A stretch of DNA of 64,000 bases. Source: Candidatus Pantoea carbekii. GTDB lineage: Bacteria; Pseudomonadota; Gammaproteobacteria; Enterobacterales; Enterobacteriaceae. Shown piece after piece: positions 1-10,655 of the stretch (its first letter is position 1; each line of letters starts with the position of its first letter). The position numbers and the translations under genes are program-made. The notes below the pieces were generated by a model. That model ran no database searches. It worked only from the letters and a program-made list of their open reading frames with translations, and had not been told where the DNA came from. Location of the stretch: NCBI RefSeq assembly GCF_000971765.1, contig NZ_CP010907.1, positions 372,001 to 436,000 of the forward strand, read 5' to 3'.

Positions 1-923
1 AGGATCTTTGGCCATCTAGAGAAGAAATTTCAGAAGTTTTAGAAAAAATCACTAGTGATATGTTTAAAAAACAATATGCTAAAATATTTCTCGGTACCTC
101 TAGTTGGCAAAAAATTCAAGTTAGTGATTTCGAAACATATAATTGGAATAAAGCTTCAACTTATATTCAACCGTCTCCTTTTTTTGAAAAAATGGAAAAA
201 ACATTTCATACAGAAAAAAAAATTAAAGGAGCACGTATTTTAGCAATATATGGTGATTCAGTAACAACCGATCATATTTCACCAGCTGGAAGTATTAAGG
301 CAAACAGTCCAGCAGGACGATATTTATTAGAAAATGGAATTGAGGAGAATGATTTTAATTCTTATGGTTCACGACGTGGTAATTATGAAGTAATGATACG
401 CGGTACATTTGCTAATACTCGTATTCGTAATGAGATGATATCAGGTATTGAGGGTGGATATACTAGACATTTTCCTAGCAATGAAATTCTTTCTATTTAT
501 GATGCAGCTATGAGATATAAAACAGAAGGAATATCACTTGTTATTATTGCTGGAAAAGAATACGGTTCAGGTTCAAGCCGTGATTGGGCAGCAAAAGGAC
601 CACGTTTACAAGGTGTTTGTATAATTATTGCAGAATCTTTTGAACGTATTCATCGTTCAAATCTAATTGGTATGGGAATTTTACCATTAGAATTTTTACC
701 GGGTATAACACGTAAAACATTATGCATAGAAGGTGATGAAAGCATAGAGTTATGTGAATTTTCTCAAATTAAACCTAACTGTAAGATAAAAATAATATTA
801 AAACGTATTAATGGTAAATGCGAAACGCTAGAAACACAGTGCCGTATTGATACTAAATCCGAATTGATGTATTACCAAAACGGAGGCATTTTACAGTATA
901 TGATTCGTAACATGCTTAAATAA
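1..923 (+). CDS. acnA: Aconitate hydratase A, 3' part (gene starts before window)
   Basis: Only the last ~306 codons are present; the open frame runs in from the left edge (first full codon at base 3), so an internal ATG is not the start. Aconitase converts citrate to isocitrate in the TCA cycle using a [4Fe-4S] cluster. The segment covers the swivel domain 4: it has the GDSVTTDHISPAGSI block, the GSRRGN block and the GKEYGSGSSRDWAAKGP block with the conserved serine and arginine that bind substrate, and ends IRNMLK as in E. coli AcnA. The cluster-binding cysteines lie outside the window. It faces ribA tail to tail with only 17 bases between stop codons. Identification is very secure. Confidence 0.96.
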   Translation, partial: DLWPSREEISEVLEKITSDMFKKQYAKIFLGTSSWQKIQVSDFETYNWNKASTYIQPSPFFEKMEKTFHTEKKIKGARILAIYGDSVTTDHISPAGSIKANSPAGRYLLENGIEENDFNSYGSRRGNYEVMIRGTFANTRIRNEMISGIEGGYTRHFPSNEILSIYDAAMRYKTEGISLVIIAGKEYGSGSSRDWAAKGPRLQGVCIIIAESFERIHRSNLIGMGILPLEFLPGITRKTLCIEGDESIELCEFSQIKPNCKIKIILKRINGKCETLETQCRIDTKSELMYYQNGGILQYMIRNMLK

Positions 924-940
924 AAAATGCATACTTTCTA

Positions 941-1531
941 TTAACGAAGTAGGTGACCCATTTTTTTTTCTTTAGTATCAAGGTAGTATGCATTTTTAGC
1001 ATTACGTCCCACAATTAAAGGAACACGCTGGATAATATTAATTCCGCATTTAGTGAGTATCTCAACTTTATGCGGATTGTTAGTTAATAGCAATACTTTT
1101 TTAATTAATAAAAGTTTTAACATATCAGCACATAAGGTAAAATCTCGTTCATCATCAGCAAAACCAAGTTGATGGTTTGCTTCTACCGTATCGTAACCTT
1201 TATCTTGTAATGCATAGGCACGAATTTTATTAAGAAGCCCAATATTACGACCTTCTTGTCGATGATACAACAATACACCACAGCCTTTGTCAGCAATGGC
1301 TGTTAATGCAGCTTGTAATTGAAATCCACAATCACAACGTAAACTGAACAATGCATCACCTGTTAAACATTCAGAGTGTATGCGTACTAGTATAGGCTTA
1401 TGATAATTGTGAATATCGCCATAAACTAATGCAATATGATTATGAGCAGTTGACATTTCTTCAAAACCAACTAATAGAAAATCGCCCCATGGTGTTGGTA
1501 ATGTAGCTTCTGTTACTCGTTTAAGCTGCAT
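941..1531 (-). CDS. ribA: GTP cyclohydrolase II (riboflavin synthesis)
   Basis: Catalyses the first step of riboflavin synthesis, opening GTP to a diaminopyrimidine phosphate with release of formate and pyrophosphate. The zinc ligands are visible as Cys55, Cys66 and Cys68 ([17 protein letters not shown]), followed by the catalytic [11 protein letters not shown] block. The open frame extends 31 codons further upstream, but I choose the ATG at 1531: it gives 196 residues, the E. coli length, begins MQLKRV like E. coli RibA, and has GGAGAG a few bases before it. With ribE in the same window this supports riboflavin production, a common service of insect symbionts. It is divergent from pgpB. Confidence 0.96.
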   Translation of the reverse strand: MQLKRVTEATLPTPWGDFLLVGFEEMSTAHNHIALVYGDIHNYHKPILVRIHSECLTGDALFSLRCDCGFQLQAALTAIADKGCGVLLYHRQEGRNIGLLNKIRAYALQDKGYDTVEANHQLGFADDERDFTLCADMLKLLLIKKVLLLTNNPHKVEILTKCGINIIQRVPLIVGRNAKNAYYLDTKEKKMGHLLR

Positions 1532-1747
1532 GTGACTCTCCAGAAACTTATAGGATACAGGACTATTATTTATGATGGATGATAGATCTGTAAAGATTGC
1601 TGTTGTGCCATAATCGAAGCTCAAGTAGTCAATTGATATTTAATAAATAAAATAACGAATATTATTAGAATAAAAATTAATAATTTAATATTTTGAATAT
1701 ATATTATTTTTGACAGAAACAGCATTAAAAAATATAATGGGTAAAAA

Positions 1748-2476
1748 ATGTTACAAATTATACAACGTACGACAATTAGTTTATTTCTTTTGTTATTAAT
1801 GCCTATAAGTGTATCGTTATCTGGATGGACATGGCAACCAGGAAAATCAAACAAAATACTACATTTAATGTTTTGGATTACGCAAACTATCTCTTTTCCT
1901 TGGGGTATGTTAACTAGTTTATTATTGAGTGCTTGGATTTTATGGTTATTGCGTTTTAATTTATTACATACTTTTTTTTTAATTATTATTATGAATAGTA
2001 CAATTTTAATTGGGCAATTGAGTCAAATTTATATAAAAAAATACATAAATTTACCGCGTCCTTATGTTATGTGGCTGCAAAATAAATATGGAATTAAAAA
2101 AGATCGATTCTATCACCTCAATCGACAAGAACGTAGTCGAATGGTATGTACATTACTAAATAACACTTTTGAAATATCACCATGGTTAAAAAAACATTGG
2201 GCTTTAGAAACTGATTGTTCATTTCCTTCAGGTCATACAATTTTTGCTACTACATGGACAATGTTAATTGTTAGTTTAAGGTGGCTACGTCGACATATTA
2301 GAATAATGATAGTAATGCTATTTATTTGGACAATAATGGTGATGAGTAGTCGGTTGTTATTAGGTATGCACTGGCCATGTGATTTGATAGCAGCAATACT
2401 AATGTCTTGGCTGTTAGTGAATATAGTGTTATGTTTAGTTAATCATTTTTATAAATTTTTAACTATTGCTAATTGA
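1748..2476 (+). CDS. pgpB: Phosphatidylglycerophosphatase B / undecaprenyl-PP phosphatase, PAP2 family
   Basis: Inner-membrane lipid phosphatase of 242 residues (E. coli 254) that dephosphorylates phosphatidylglycerophosphate and undecaprenyl pyrophosphate. The three PAP2 motifs are in order: the KYINLPRPYV motif near residue 100, PSGHT near 160 with the catalytic histidine, and SRLLLGMHWPCD near 200. Several hydrophobic membrane spans surround them. GGGT precedes the ATG. In E. coli pgpB is followed by lapA-lapB before pyrF; here those genes are absent and a 612-base spacer remains. Function is inferred from family and synteny with ribA. Confidence 0.92.
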   Translation: MLQIIQRTTISLFLLLLMPISVSLSGWTWQPGKSNKILHLMFWITQTISFPWGMLTSLLLSAWILWLLRFNLLHTFFLIIIMNSTILIGQLSQIYIKKYINLPRPYVMWLQNKYGIKKDRFYHLNRQERSRMVCTLLNNTFEISPWLKKHWALETDCSFPSGHTIFATTWTMLIVSLRWLRRHIRIMIVMLFIWTIMVMSSRLLLGMHWPCDLIAAILMSWLLVNIVLCLVNHFYKFLTIAN

Positions 2477-3088
2477 GAAAAAATAATTAGCAGATTACAT
2501 CTCTAACCAAATTTTTATTTTAAAACAGACAATTCAACAACATATAAACAAAATTTTTTGCTAACTATTTAATAATTCGAATATATAATGATCACGGCTC
2601 TTATTTTAACTTTTTAATATATAAATAAAAAATTTCAAATTTTGACTTTAGTCATTTTATGTTTATCACTCGATTAATCATAGCATAAGACATTTACTTT
2701 CTATAATGTAGAAATACTGTTTCTTTTGTTTGTATTCAATGAAAAATTAAATATTTACACAAATAGAGAAAGAAGATCTTTTTCTAATAGTTTATTTTAT
2801 GGCATTTGATTTTAATCTATTATATAGATAATCATATAAAACATCCTTATCAAATCATTTATAATGATATGATATTAAATAAATTAAAAACCAAATTTTG
2901 TTCCTAATAAAACAATATCATTTTATGTATTTTATGAACTTTTCTTTTTTTGATCTTAATATACAAGTCAAGCTGATTTTTATCTCAATTTAATATATAG
3001 GGAAATATTTTTTATAAATAATTCATACCTACTAAAGTAATTAATTTCAATATTAGATACATCATTAAAATAATGATAAGGAAGCTTT
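2477..3088. other. Gene-free spacer, site of lost lapA-lapB
   Basis: A 612-base AT-rich stretch between pgpB and pyrF. In E. coli this position holds lapA and lapB (yciS, yciM). I see no open frame or recognisable relic of either, so this looks like eroded DNA. The pyrF promoter must lie at its right end; AAGGAAG precedes the pyrF start. Confidence 0.6.
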
Positions 3089-3796
3089 ATGGTTAGTATT
3101 ACCTCTCCTGTTGTGGTAGCACTGGATTATAATAGTCTTAATGAAGCACTGCAATTTGTTGATCGCATTGATCCAACACAATGTCGTTTAAAAGTAGGGA
3201 AAGAAATGTTTACATTGTTTGGCCCATCGCTCATTAAAATGCTACACGATCGTCATTTTCAAGTTTTTCTTGATCTTAAATTCTATGATATTCCAAATAC
3301 TACAGCTCGATCTATATCTGCAGCAGCAAATTTGGGAGTATGGATGTTAAGTACTCATGCTAGTGGCGGGGCAAGGATGTTAGATGCAGCATGTGAAGCA
3401 TTAGTACCATTCGGAAACGATGCTCCCTTACTTATAGGCGTGACTGTGCTTACTAGTATAAATGTAGAAGATCTGCAAAGAATAGGTATCAAACTAACAC
3501 CTATGCAACAAGCTGAACGCCTAGCGTGTTTGGCATATGAATGTGGGTTAGATGGTATTGTCTGTTCTGCAAACGAAGCAGCGCATTTTAAGAAACAAAT
3601 TAGCCAAAATTTCTTACTAGTAACACCAGGTATTAGGTTATGTACTAACAATATTCAAGATCAACGTCGTATTATGACGCCCTATCAAGCCAAACTAGCT
3701 GGTGTAGATTACATGGTCATTGGACGACCTATCACACAATCCTCTAACCCCGTTGCTATGCTAGAGTATATTCTACACTCATTAACACAATGTTAA
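3089..3796 (+). CDS. pyrF: Orotidine 5'-phosphate decarboxylase
   Basis: Cytosolic enzyme for the last step of UMP synthesis, decarboxylating OMP. It has 235 residues (E. coli 245). The catalytic DxKxxD array is seen at Asp62-Lys64-Asp67 ([11 protein letters not shown]), and the phosphate-binding C-terminal block VTPGIR ... VIGRPIT is present. AAGGAAG lies before the ATG. The usual partner yciH is missing downstream; rnb faces it from the other strand. Retention suggests de novo pyrimidine synthesis is still active. Confidence 0.96.
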   Translation: MVSITSPVVVALDYNSLNEALQFVDRIDPTQCRLKVGKEMFTLFGPSLIKMLHDRHFQVFLDLKFYDIPNTTARSISAAANLGVWMLSTHASGGARMLDAACEALVPFGNDAPLLIGVTVLTSINVEDLQRIGIKLTPMQQAERLACLAYECGLDGIVCSANEAAHFKKQISQNFLLVTPGIRLCTNNIQDQRRIMTPYQAKLAGVDYMVIGRPITQSSNPVAMLEYILHSLTQC

Positions 3797-3967
3797 TTGA
3801 TCTTTGCAAGAAAAAGGGTTTAAAAAATAAAAGTACAATATTCCACTATTGTAATATATCAATATTTAATTACTCAATAATATTAGAATTAATAATTATT
3901 TATATTGAAAAAATTTTAATGCATATTAATCAACTTTTTTTAAAGAAATAACAGTATATGTCATGAT

Positions 3968-5917
3968 TCAAGTAACTAAATTTGCAATTACACTACGTGT
4001 TTCCATATTCACTTTAACAATAGTGACATTTATAACATCTGTAACGCGATACATAATTTTCCCTTTAATTTGACAAGTTCCATTTTCCTGTGAACAAATT
4101 AATTCATCCCGAAATGAATGAATAAAACTACTAGGAATGAAAGCAATAGCTCCATTTTTTTGTAAACGTATACGCATACCCGCTCGTAAAATATCAATAA
4201 TTTCAGCACTGAAATACTGCTTGTTGACACCTGCAAAATGAACTAAAAAACTTGCGTAAAGCCAATCGTTTACATCACGTTCAGCCATACGGTTTAATCG
4301 CCGACGTTCTTTCATGATTTTAGTCAATTTATCATCGGGACACATGATAGTTTTTCCACGCAAAATTGCTTTTAGTAAACGATGATTAATCATATCTCCA
4401 AATTTACGAATCGGTGAAGTCCAAGTTGCATAAACGTCCAAACCGAGTCCAAAATGTGGTCCAGGTCTAGTACTAATTTCTGTAAAAGATTGAAAACGAC
4501 GAATACAACTATTAAGATACTGGGTAGGTTGTGCATCAAGTTGACGACGCAATTGACAAAAACCATCTAGCGTTGTAATTTTTTTAGGATCAACAACAAT
4601 ACCGTGACTGGAAAGAATGTTAGATATTTGTTCAGCATTTATTAAATCAAAACCAGTATGTACATTATAAATACCAAAACCAAGTTTATCTCTAAGTATT
4701 TTAGCAGCACATATATTAGCTAAAATCATTGCTTCTTCTACTATGCGATTAGCAATACGACGTGGTTCAGCAACAATATCTAGTACTTCGCTTTTTTGGC
4801 CAAAAATAAAACGGTAATCTGGACGTTCTTGAAACACTAGTGCATGGGTTTTACGCCATTTCCATCTTGCCAAACATAAACGGCGTAATAGATTAATCTG
4901 TTGTATAATTACTTCATTTTCTGGTTTCCAGCAGTCGTCTTTAACTTCTTCAATCCAATCCGAAACTTGATCATACACTAATTTAGCTTTAGATTTAATC
5001 CAAGCAGTAAAAAAATCAATATCATCTTTTACACTACCGTCTTTAAGCACAGATACACGACATACTAATGCTGGACGGCTCACATTTGGACGTAATGAAC
5101 ATAGATGATCAGATAGTTTGCGTGGTAGCATTGGAATATTAAAACCTGGCAAGTAATTGGTAAATGCACGTTGAGCAGCTTGCTTATCCAATTCACTACC
5201 TTCTGAAATATAAGCTGTTGGATCAGCAATAGCTATAGTTAAACAAAAATCACCTTTTAAATTTTCAGTAACATATAATGCATCATCCATATCTTCAGTA
5301 CTAGCATTATCAATTGTGATAAAATCTAAAGCAGTAAGATCGTGACGTTGCGAGTGCTCTTCACTAAGCATGTTACTAAAATTTATTTCCTCAGGCGCCT
5401 CACGTTCCAAATTATAACGTGATAATGTAACCCACCATGGTGCAAGATCATCGTTTGCTGTGGTAATAAATTCAGTTAATTCAGCATAAAATCCGAGATC
5501 ACCCTTTAAAGGGTGATCTCGCAATTGAGCAACAGCCCAATCACCAGTTTGAAACTCATGATGTAGATTATTGATAGGACGGCACTGTATAGCATCTTTT
5601 AAAAGCGGATGATCAGGAATGATCGATAGATAGCTCTCTTTTTTTTGAACACGTCCTACAAAACGAGTTAAAAATGGTTCAACAAGCGACTCTGGTTCGG
5701 CACTTTCTCTATTTTTATCAATACGGATTAACGCTATAATTCGATCACCATGCATTACTTTTTTCATATGTATCGGTGGGATAAAATAACTTTTCTGGGT
5801 ATCGATTTCAAGAAAACCAAAACTTTTTTCTGTTTTTTTTACAATACCTTCAACGCGTGGAATTTGTGCATGAAGTGTTTTTTTAAGCTGAGCTAGGAGT
5901 ATATTATCTTGGAACAT
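3968..5917 (-). CDS. rnb: Exoribonuclease II (RNase II)
   Basis: Processive 3'-5' exoribonuclease, 649 residues (E. coli 644). Domains in order: N-terminal cold-shock domains, a central RNB catalytic domain, and a C-terminal S1 domain. The metal-binding aspartates are seen in the block STEDMDDAL (around residue 205), and the [25 protein letters not shown] block of the catalytic domain contains the conserved arginine near residue 500. The start MFQDN matches E. coli, although no strong ribosome site is visible before it. Flanked by a convergent pyrF and by ydeP on the same strand. Contains a 26-base perfect palindrome at 5495-5520. Confidence 0.96.
   Translation of the reverse strand: MFQDNILLAQLKKTLHAQIPRVEGIVKKTEKSFGFLEIDTQKSYFIPPIHMKKVMHGDRIIALIRIDKNRESAEPESLVEPFLTRFVGRVQKKESYLSIIPDHPLLKDAIQCRPINNLHHEFQTGDWAVAQLRDHPLKGDLGFYAELTEFITTANDDLAPWWVTLSRYNLEREAPEEINFSNMLSEEHSQRHDLTALDFITIDNASTEDMDDALYVTENLKGDFCLTIAIADPTAYISEGSELDKQAAQRAFTNYLPGFNIPMLPRKLSDHLCSLRPNVSRPALVCRVSVLKDGSVKDDIDFFTAWIKSKAKLVYDQVSDWIEEVKDDCWKPENEVIIQQINLLRRLCLARWKWRKTHALVFQERPDYRFIFGQKSEVLDIVAEPRRIANRIVEEAMILANICAAKILRDKLGFGIYNVHTGFDLINAEQISNILSSHGIVVDPKKITTLDGFCQLRRQLDAQPTQYLNSCIRRFQSFTEISTRPGPHFGLGLDVYATWTSPIRKFGDMINHRLLKAILRGKTIMCPDDKLTKIMKERRRLNRMAERDVNDWLYASFLVHFAGVNKQYFSAEIIDILRAGMRIRLQKNGAIAFIPSSFIHSFRDELICSQENGTCQIKGKIMYRVTDVINVTIVKVNMETRSVIANLVT
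5495..5520. repeat. 26-bp perfect palindrome inside rnb
   Basis: Bases 5495-5507 and 5508-5520 are exact reverse complements with no spacer (half-site GAGATCACCCTTT). It encodes the conserved residues around HPLKGD in the N-terminal part of RNase II, so the protein sequence fixes part of it, but the perfect symmetry depends on codon choice. Confidence 0.85.
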
Positions 5918-6018
5918 TATTCGTATACTTTACATAGTCTAAAATAGTTGATGATTTTACGTTAATTACTGGCAATATTTATGCAGCAAGATTTAATATA
6001 ACTTTTTAAGTATAAAAT

Positions 6019-8340
6019 TTAAATCATATTTACTTTTAAAGTAGAATTATTTGAAAAAACACTCAATGTTAGTTTCACCGGGATCGATTTTGAAGTGGGA
6101 GTATGACTTTGATCACCGTAGCTAGAGAGAGGAACTAAAGGATTAGTTTCTGGATAATAAGCTGCGAGGTTACCGCGCGGAATATTATATTTAACCAACT
6201 TGAATCCAGTAACACGACGTGTAATACCATCATTCCATAACGTTTCAATGTCTACTAATGCCCCTTCAGTCAAACCAAGAAATTTTATATCTCTTGGATT
6301 AATAAGTACTACTTCACGCTGTCCGTAAATACCACGATAACGGTCATCAAGACCATAAATTGTAGTATTATATTGGTCATGTGATCGTAACGTTTGTAAT
6401 AAAAAAGAAATTTGTTTGCTGTCCTCAAAGGTCGGAAATAGTGAATTTGGTAATGCAGTAGCGCTAAATTCAGCTCGACCGGAATATGTTTTAAAATTCA
6501 ACTTGGCCGCTGAATTACCTAAATAAAATCCTTTAGACATATTACATCTTGTATTGAAATTAGCAAAACCAGGGATTATAGCAGCGATCTGATCACGGAT
6601 CAAGTTGTAGTTACCTGCCAATGTTAACCAATCTACTTTATTGTTACCAAGAGTATTATAAGCAATGCCAGCAATGATTGCTATTTCTGAACGTTGAGTA
6701 TGAGTCAACGGAAGTCCAATACCTTCTGAAGCATGTACCATGCTAAAAGAATCTTCGACAGTAATATATTGATTACCGCTTTTTTGTTGATCACGTTCAG
6801 TACGTCCTAATGCTGGTAAAATTAAAGACTCTTTTCCTGGTACTAAATGACTGCGATTTAGTTTAGTACTAATATGTACGGTCAAACCACATTGCTTTAA
6901 AGCTTTTTCTGTTAGTAAGGAATCAGGTGCTGCTGAAGCTAAATTTCCTCCTAACGCAATGAATACTTTGACTTTATTATTTAACATTTCTTGTAAAGCT
7001 GTTACAGTACAATGACCCGGCTCCTCTGAAGGATTAAATGAAAAATAAGAGCCCAGTGCATTGAGAAAAGATTTTTGAGGTCTTTCATTTATACCCATTG
7101 TGCGATTACCTTGCACATTACTATGACCGCGAACTGGGCAAATACCGGCACCTTTCTTACCTAGCTGTCCAAATAATAGCTGTAAATTCACAATTTCGCG
7201 TATAGTATGTACTGAGTGTTTATGCTGAGTAATACCCATAGCCCAAGTAATAATAACACGATTGGACTTTTGATAAATCTGCGCTGCTTCACGAATTTGC
7301 AGTTCTTTCAAACCAGACTGACTAATAATATCATGCCATGATGTATTGTCTACAGCCTCAATGTAAGCATGTATACCTTTTGTATTTTGATCAATAAAAT
7401 ATTGATCAAAAATACCTTTTCCTTTCGCTTTTAATTGAATACGATGCATTTCTAATAATACTTTGACTATACCACGAATTGCAGCCATATCACCACCAAG
7501 ATTTGGTTGATAATAAGCAAAACTGACTTTTTTGGAAAGAGATGTGATTAGTTCCAGTGGTTTCTGAGGGTTAGAAAAACGTTCTAGTGCTCTTTCACGA
7601 AGTGTATTGAAAGTGATAATTTTTGCGCCATTATTAGCTGCATGACGCAAACTATGCAACATACGTGGATGATTAGTTCCAGGGTTTTGTCCAAAAATAA
7701 AGATCGCATCGGCATGATTAAAATCGTCTAGGCGAATGGTTCCTTTACCTACACCTATGCTCTCTTGTAGTGCAATACTACTTGCCTCATGACACATGTT
7801 AGAACAGTCAGGAAAATTATTAGTACCAATTAAACGACCAAAAAGTTGATAAAGCCAAGCAGCTTCATTGCTAGTACGACCTGAAGTGTATAGCTCAAGT
7901 TGATTTGGGTGATCCATAGCTTTTAAATGTTTTGAAATCACAGTAAAAGCATTATCCCAACTAATAGATTCGTAGTGATCAGTTTTATTATTGTAATACA
8001 TAGGATGTGTTAGACGACCTTGATATTCAAGGAAATAATTACTTTTTTGGTAAAGTTTAGCAACACTATATTGAGAAAAAAAACTCGGTCCCACAATACG
8101 ACGTGTTGCTTCCCAAGCTACTGCTTTAGCCCCATTTTCACAAAAACTTAAAGTGCTAGTATTATTATCACCCCATGCACAACCTGGACAATCAAACCCA
8201 TGTATTTTATTCATACGAAGTAAATTACGTATATTTTTTAGTACCAATTTACTATCGAAAACAAACCGAGTAGTTGATTTTAATGAATCCCAACCACCAG
8301 CAGCAGCATCATAGGGTTTAATATCAGATTTAAATTTCAT
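6019..8340 (-). CDS. ydeP: FdhF/YdeP-family molybdopterin oxidoreductase
   Basis: 773-residue relative of E. coli YdeP (759), a formate-dehydrogenase-like bis-MGD molybdoenzyme of uncertain substrate, linked to acid resistance in E. coli. The N-terminal GFDCPGCAWGD motif (near residue 55), the TSGRTSNEAAWLYQLF and NNFPDCSNMCHE blocks, GMGITQHKHSVH, the PVRGHSNVQGNRT block and a C-terminal molybdopterin dinucleotide-binding domain (RSHDQYNTTIYGLDDRYRG) are all intact. It has no neighbour of related function; it sits between rnb and fabI, where E. coli has other genes. No strong Shine-Dalgarno. Its upkeep implies that molybdenum cofactor synthesis exists elsewhere. Substrate is unknown. Confidence 0.9.
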   Translation of the reverse strand: MKFKSDIKPYDAAAGGWDSLKSTTRFVFDSKLVLKNIRNLLRMNKIHGFDCPGCAWGDNNTSTLSFCENGAKAVAWEATRRIVGPSFFSQYSVAKLYQKSNYFLEYQGRLTHPMYYNNKTDHYESISWDNAFTVISKHLKAMDHPNQLELYTSGRTSNEAAWLYQLFGRLIGTNNFPDCSNMCHEASSIALQESIGVGKGTIRLDDFNHADAIFIFGQNPGTNHPRMLHSLRHAANNGAKIITFNTLRERALERFSNPQKPLELITSLSKKVSFAYYQPNLGGDMAAIRGIVKVLLEMHRIQLKAKGKGIFDQYFIDQNTKGIHAYIEAVDNTSWHDIISQSGLKELQIREAAQIYQKSNRVIITWAMGITQHKHSVHTIREIVNLQLLFGQLGKKGAGICPVRGHSNVQGNRTMGINERPQKSFLNALGSYFSFNPSEEPGHCTVTALQEMLNNKVKVFIALGGNLASAAPDSLLTEKALKQCGLTVHISTKLNRSHLVPGKESLILPALGRTERDQQKSGNQYITVEDSFSMVHASEGIGLPLTHTQRSEIAIIAGIAYNTLGNNKVDWLTLAGNYNLIRDQIAAIIPGFANFNTRCNMSKGFYLGNSAAKLNFKTYSGRAEFSATALPNSLFPTFEDSKQISFLLQTLRSHDQYNTTIYGLDDRYRGIYGQREVVLINPRDIKFLGLTEGALVDIETLWNDGITRRVTGFKLVKYNIPRGNLAAYYPETNPLVPLSSYGDQSHTPTSKSIPVKLTLSVFSNNSTLKVNMI

Positions 8341-8774
8341 AGTCTACACAGATTCATTATTAATTTAACCAATAATATTCATTCATAGATAACTATTAAA
8401 ATAGTATCAAATAAATTTAATATTGTAATAAATCTATTACAATATTTGTCATTATACGTATTTAGCTAACATATTACTTAAATAAAGACATACTAAATGA
8501 AAATATAGCATATTTAAAATGTATTGAATTAACATACACTACAAATTGGATAGTATAACGAGCTATGTTAATTACAAATTATAAGTAAAAATATTTATAT
8601 TAATTAGTTCAATGTATCTGAGTTAAAAATTAATATAATATTGCTATAAATCATACTAATATATCGCAACTAAGATCTATTTATTTTCTAAATAAAATTT
8701 TTTTGTAAATTTTTATAAATAAAGTCAATACTTATTAAGATTATTATTAAGATTAAATCAGTATTTCAAAAAAC
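8341..8774. other. Spacer between fabI and ydeP
   Basis: 434 bases of AT-rich DNA with no coding frame. It holds the ydeP promoter region and one clear dyad (8419-8446), listed separately. Nothing else was recognised. Confidence 0.6.
8419..8446. promoter_or_regulatory. 12-bp inverted repeat upstream of ydeP
   Basis: Arms AATATTGTAATA (8419-8430) and TATTACAATATT (8435-8446) are exact reverse complements around AATC. The centre lies ~90 bases before the ydeP start. It could be an operator or a weak hairpin; the AT content makes chance symmetry more likely than usual. Confidence 0.4.
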
Positions 8775-9560
8775 TTATTTAAAATCTGGTTTCATTGCCA
8801 TAATATTAAATCCACAGTCAACATATATTACATCACCAGTAATACCGTTAGCTAAATTTGAAGACAAAAAAGCTGCAACATTACCTATATCCTCAATGGT
8901 TACTGTACGACGCATTGGAGAAAAATTTTCACAATAAACTAACATTTGACGGAAATTCTTAATACCAGATGCTGCTAAAGTACGAATTGGACCTGCAGAT
9001 ATAGCGTTTACTCTAATACCCTCTGGACCCATAGAGTTTGCCATATAACGAACATTAGCTTCTAGAGATGCCTTGGCAACACCCATGACATTGTAGTGTG
9101 GAATAACACGTTCTGCTCCTAAATAAGAAAGAGTCAATAATGAAGAATTTCTATTTAACATTGAACGACAATATTTTGCCATAGCTACAAAGCTATATGC
9201 ACTAATATCGTGAGTCGTTTGGAAAGCTTGGCGTGTTACTGTATTGACATAATCACCATCTAGTTGATCACTGGGTGCAAAAGCAATGGAATGAATTAAA
9301 CCATCAAAAGTTGGAAAAAATTTTTTTAATTCATTAAAAAGCGCAATAATACTTTTATCTTCTGATACATCACACGGTAGAACAATATCCGAATCGAGTT
9401 CTTTAGCAAATTTTTTTATGCGGTTTTTCAATCTATCATGTTGGTAAGTAAGTGCTAATTCTGCACCTTGTTTATGCATTGCTTGTGCAATACCGTAAGC
9501 AATCGATAGTTTACTTGCTATACCAGTAATTAAAATTCGCTTACCGGAAAGGAAGCACAT
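8775..9560 (-). CDS. fabI: Enoyl-[acyl-carrier-protein] reductase (NADH), FabI
   Basis: Catalyses the last reduction of each fatty-acid elongation cycle. 261 residues (E. coli 262). The N-terminal Rossmann block [16 protein letters not shown], the catalytic tyrosine region [21 protein letters not shown] with Tyr146/Tyr156/Lys163, and the [15 protein letters not shown] block are intact. Residue 93, glycine in E. coli, is alanine (HSIAFAP). AAGGA precedes the ATG at 9560. In E. coli sapABCDF follows on this side; here there is only decayed DNA. Confidence 0.97.
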   Translation of the reverse strand: MCFLSGKRILITGIASKLSIAYGIAQAMHKQGAELALTYQHDRLKNRIKKFAKELDSDIVLPCDVSEDKSIIALFNELKKFFPTFDGLIHSIAFAPSDQLDGDYVNTVTRQAFQTTHDISAYSFVAMAKYCRSMLNRNSSLLTLSYLGAERVIPHYNVMGVAKASLEANVRYMANSMGPEGIRVNAISAGPIRTLAASGIKNFRQMLVYCENFSPMRRTVTIEDIGNVAAFLSSNLANGITGDVIYVDCGFNIMAMKPDFK

Positions 9561-10655
9561 ATATTGTAATCCTTTTAGTTAATTAATTCGATGAATTATC
9601 GTAATTTTTATTTACTTTAAATTCAGTTAGTTAAACTATCTTAGTTTTTAATGTACGAATATAGAAAACTTAAAAAAAATGATCAAATATTTATGTTCAG
9701 TCATTAAATTTTAATTCTTTATCATAGATATAATCAATTAATTTTTTTTTGGAAAACAATTAATAATATCATTGAGATAAAGACAACTTAGCAAGTTAAA
9801 TAAATTAAAATACATGAAGTTATGAAACTTTTAAAAAATCAAAACAGATTTTTACTTAAAAACATTATGTTTACTTTTTAAATATAGTTGATGTTGCATA
9901 TTACTTTTTTTTGTTATTAATTTTTTATTGTTTATATAATGAAAGTATTATATTCATCTAGTCTTATCAGAGCAATTCAATTAATATTTGAGATCAGAAT
10001 TAGCAATAACTACACTAGAATACTTAAAATAAAAGACTCTTTATTATTATTTATAATAATATGACTTAATTAAAATTTTTATAACTTAAAGTAATGCTGT
10101 GCAAAAAGTAAATCAACAAATTATATATGATATAATATCATTATATAGTTAGTATATTTTTTATTACTAAACTGAAAATTTAGCTATTTTGAATACTTTT
10201 AGCAAGTACATAATTGAGGATACTAATTTATCTTTAAAAATATTTCAATGTATTTAAAATGTGTTAATAAATTGTTCATTTCATATCAATTTTTAAAGAC
10301 ATTAAATATATATAACTACTAATTTTAACATTATTTTATTTCTAATAAGTCATTAAAATGAATGTATTGAACAAATATATCAATTGATATTTATAATTGT
10401 ATATCTTGTTTCTCTATAAAATTTCTTTTTCTTTATAGAAAGAATTTTATGCAATTAAAAATTATTTAATTAATTTTTAAAAGAGGTACAAATTAAGTTT
10501 GTATACTTAAATAATGAATTATTATATTAATCATATTAAGTTAAAATAATTATCCAAAAATGGATACACATTATTTTTATGTAAAACCTTAAAATAATGA
10601 GATGTTTTTACAATTTATTAAAAAGGAAATGTTTATAAAAAATAGAGAAAAGAAT
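9561..10655. other. Long gene-free spacer between fabI and the pntA relic
   Basis: About 1.1 kb of very AT-rich DNA with stops in all frames. I could not match any part of it to a known protein. It probably contains genes eroded beyond recognition. The fabI promoter lies at the left end and remnants of the pntA leader (AGAGAAAAGA) at the right end. Confidence 0.6.

Noticed and set aside
1532-1624. 31-residue N-terminal extension of RibA
   Set aside because: The downstream ATG gives the family length and N terminus and has a good ribosome site; the same reasoning applied to tyrS, rnt, grxD, ribE and sufA.
1621-1854. 77-codon minus-strand frame across the ribA-pgpB gap
   Set aside because: Mostly antisense to the start of pgpB, hydrophobic low-complexity sequence, no ribosome site.
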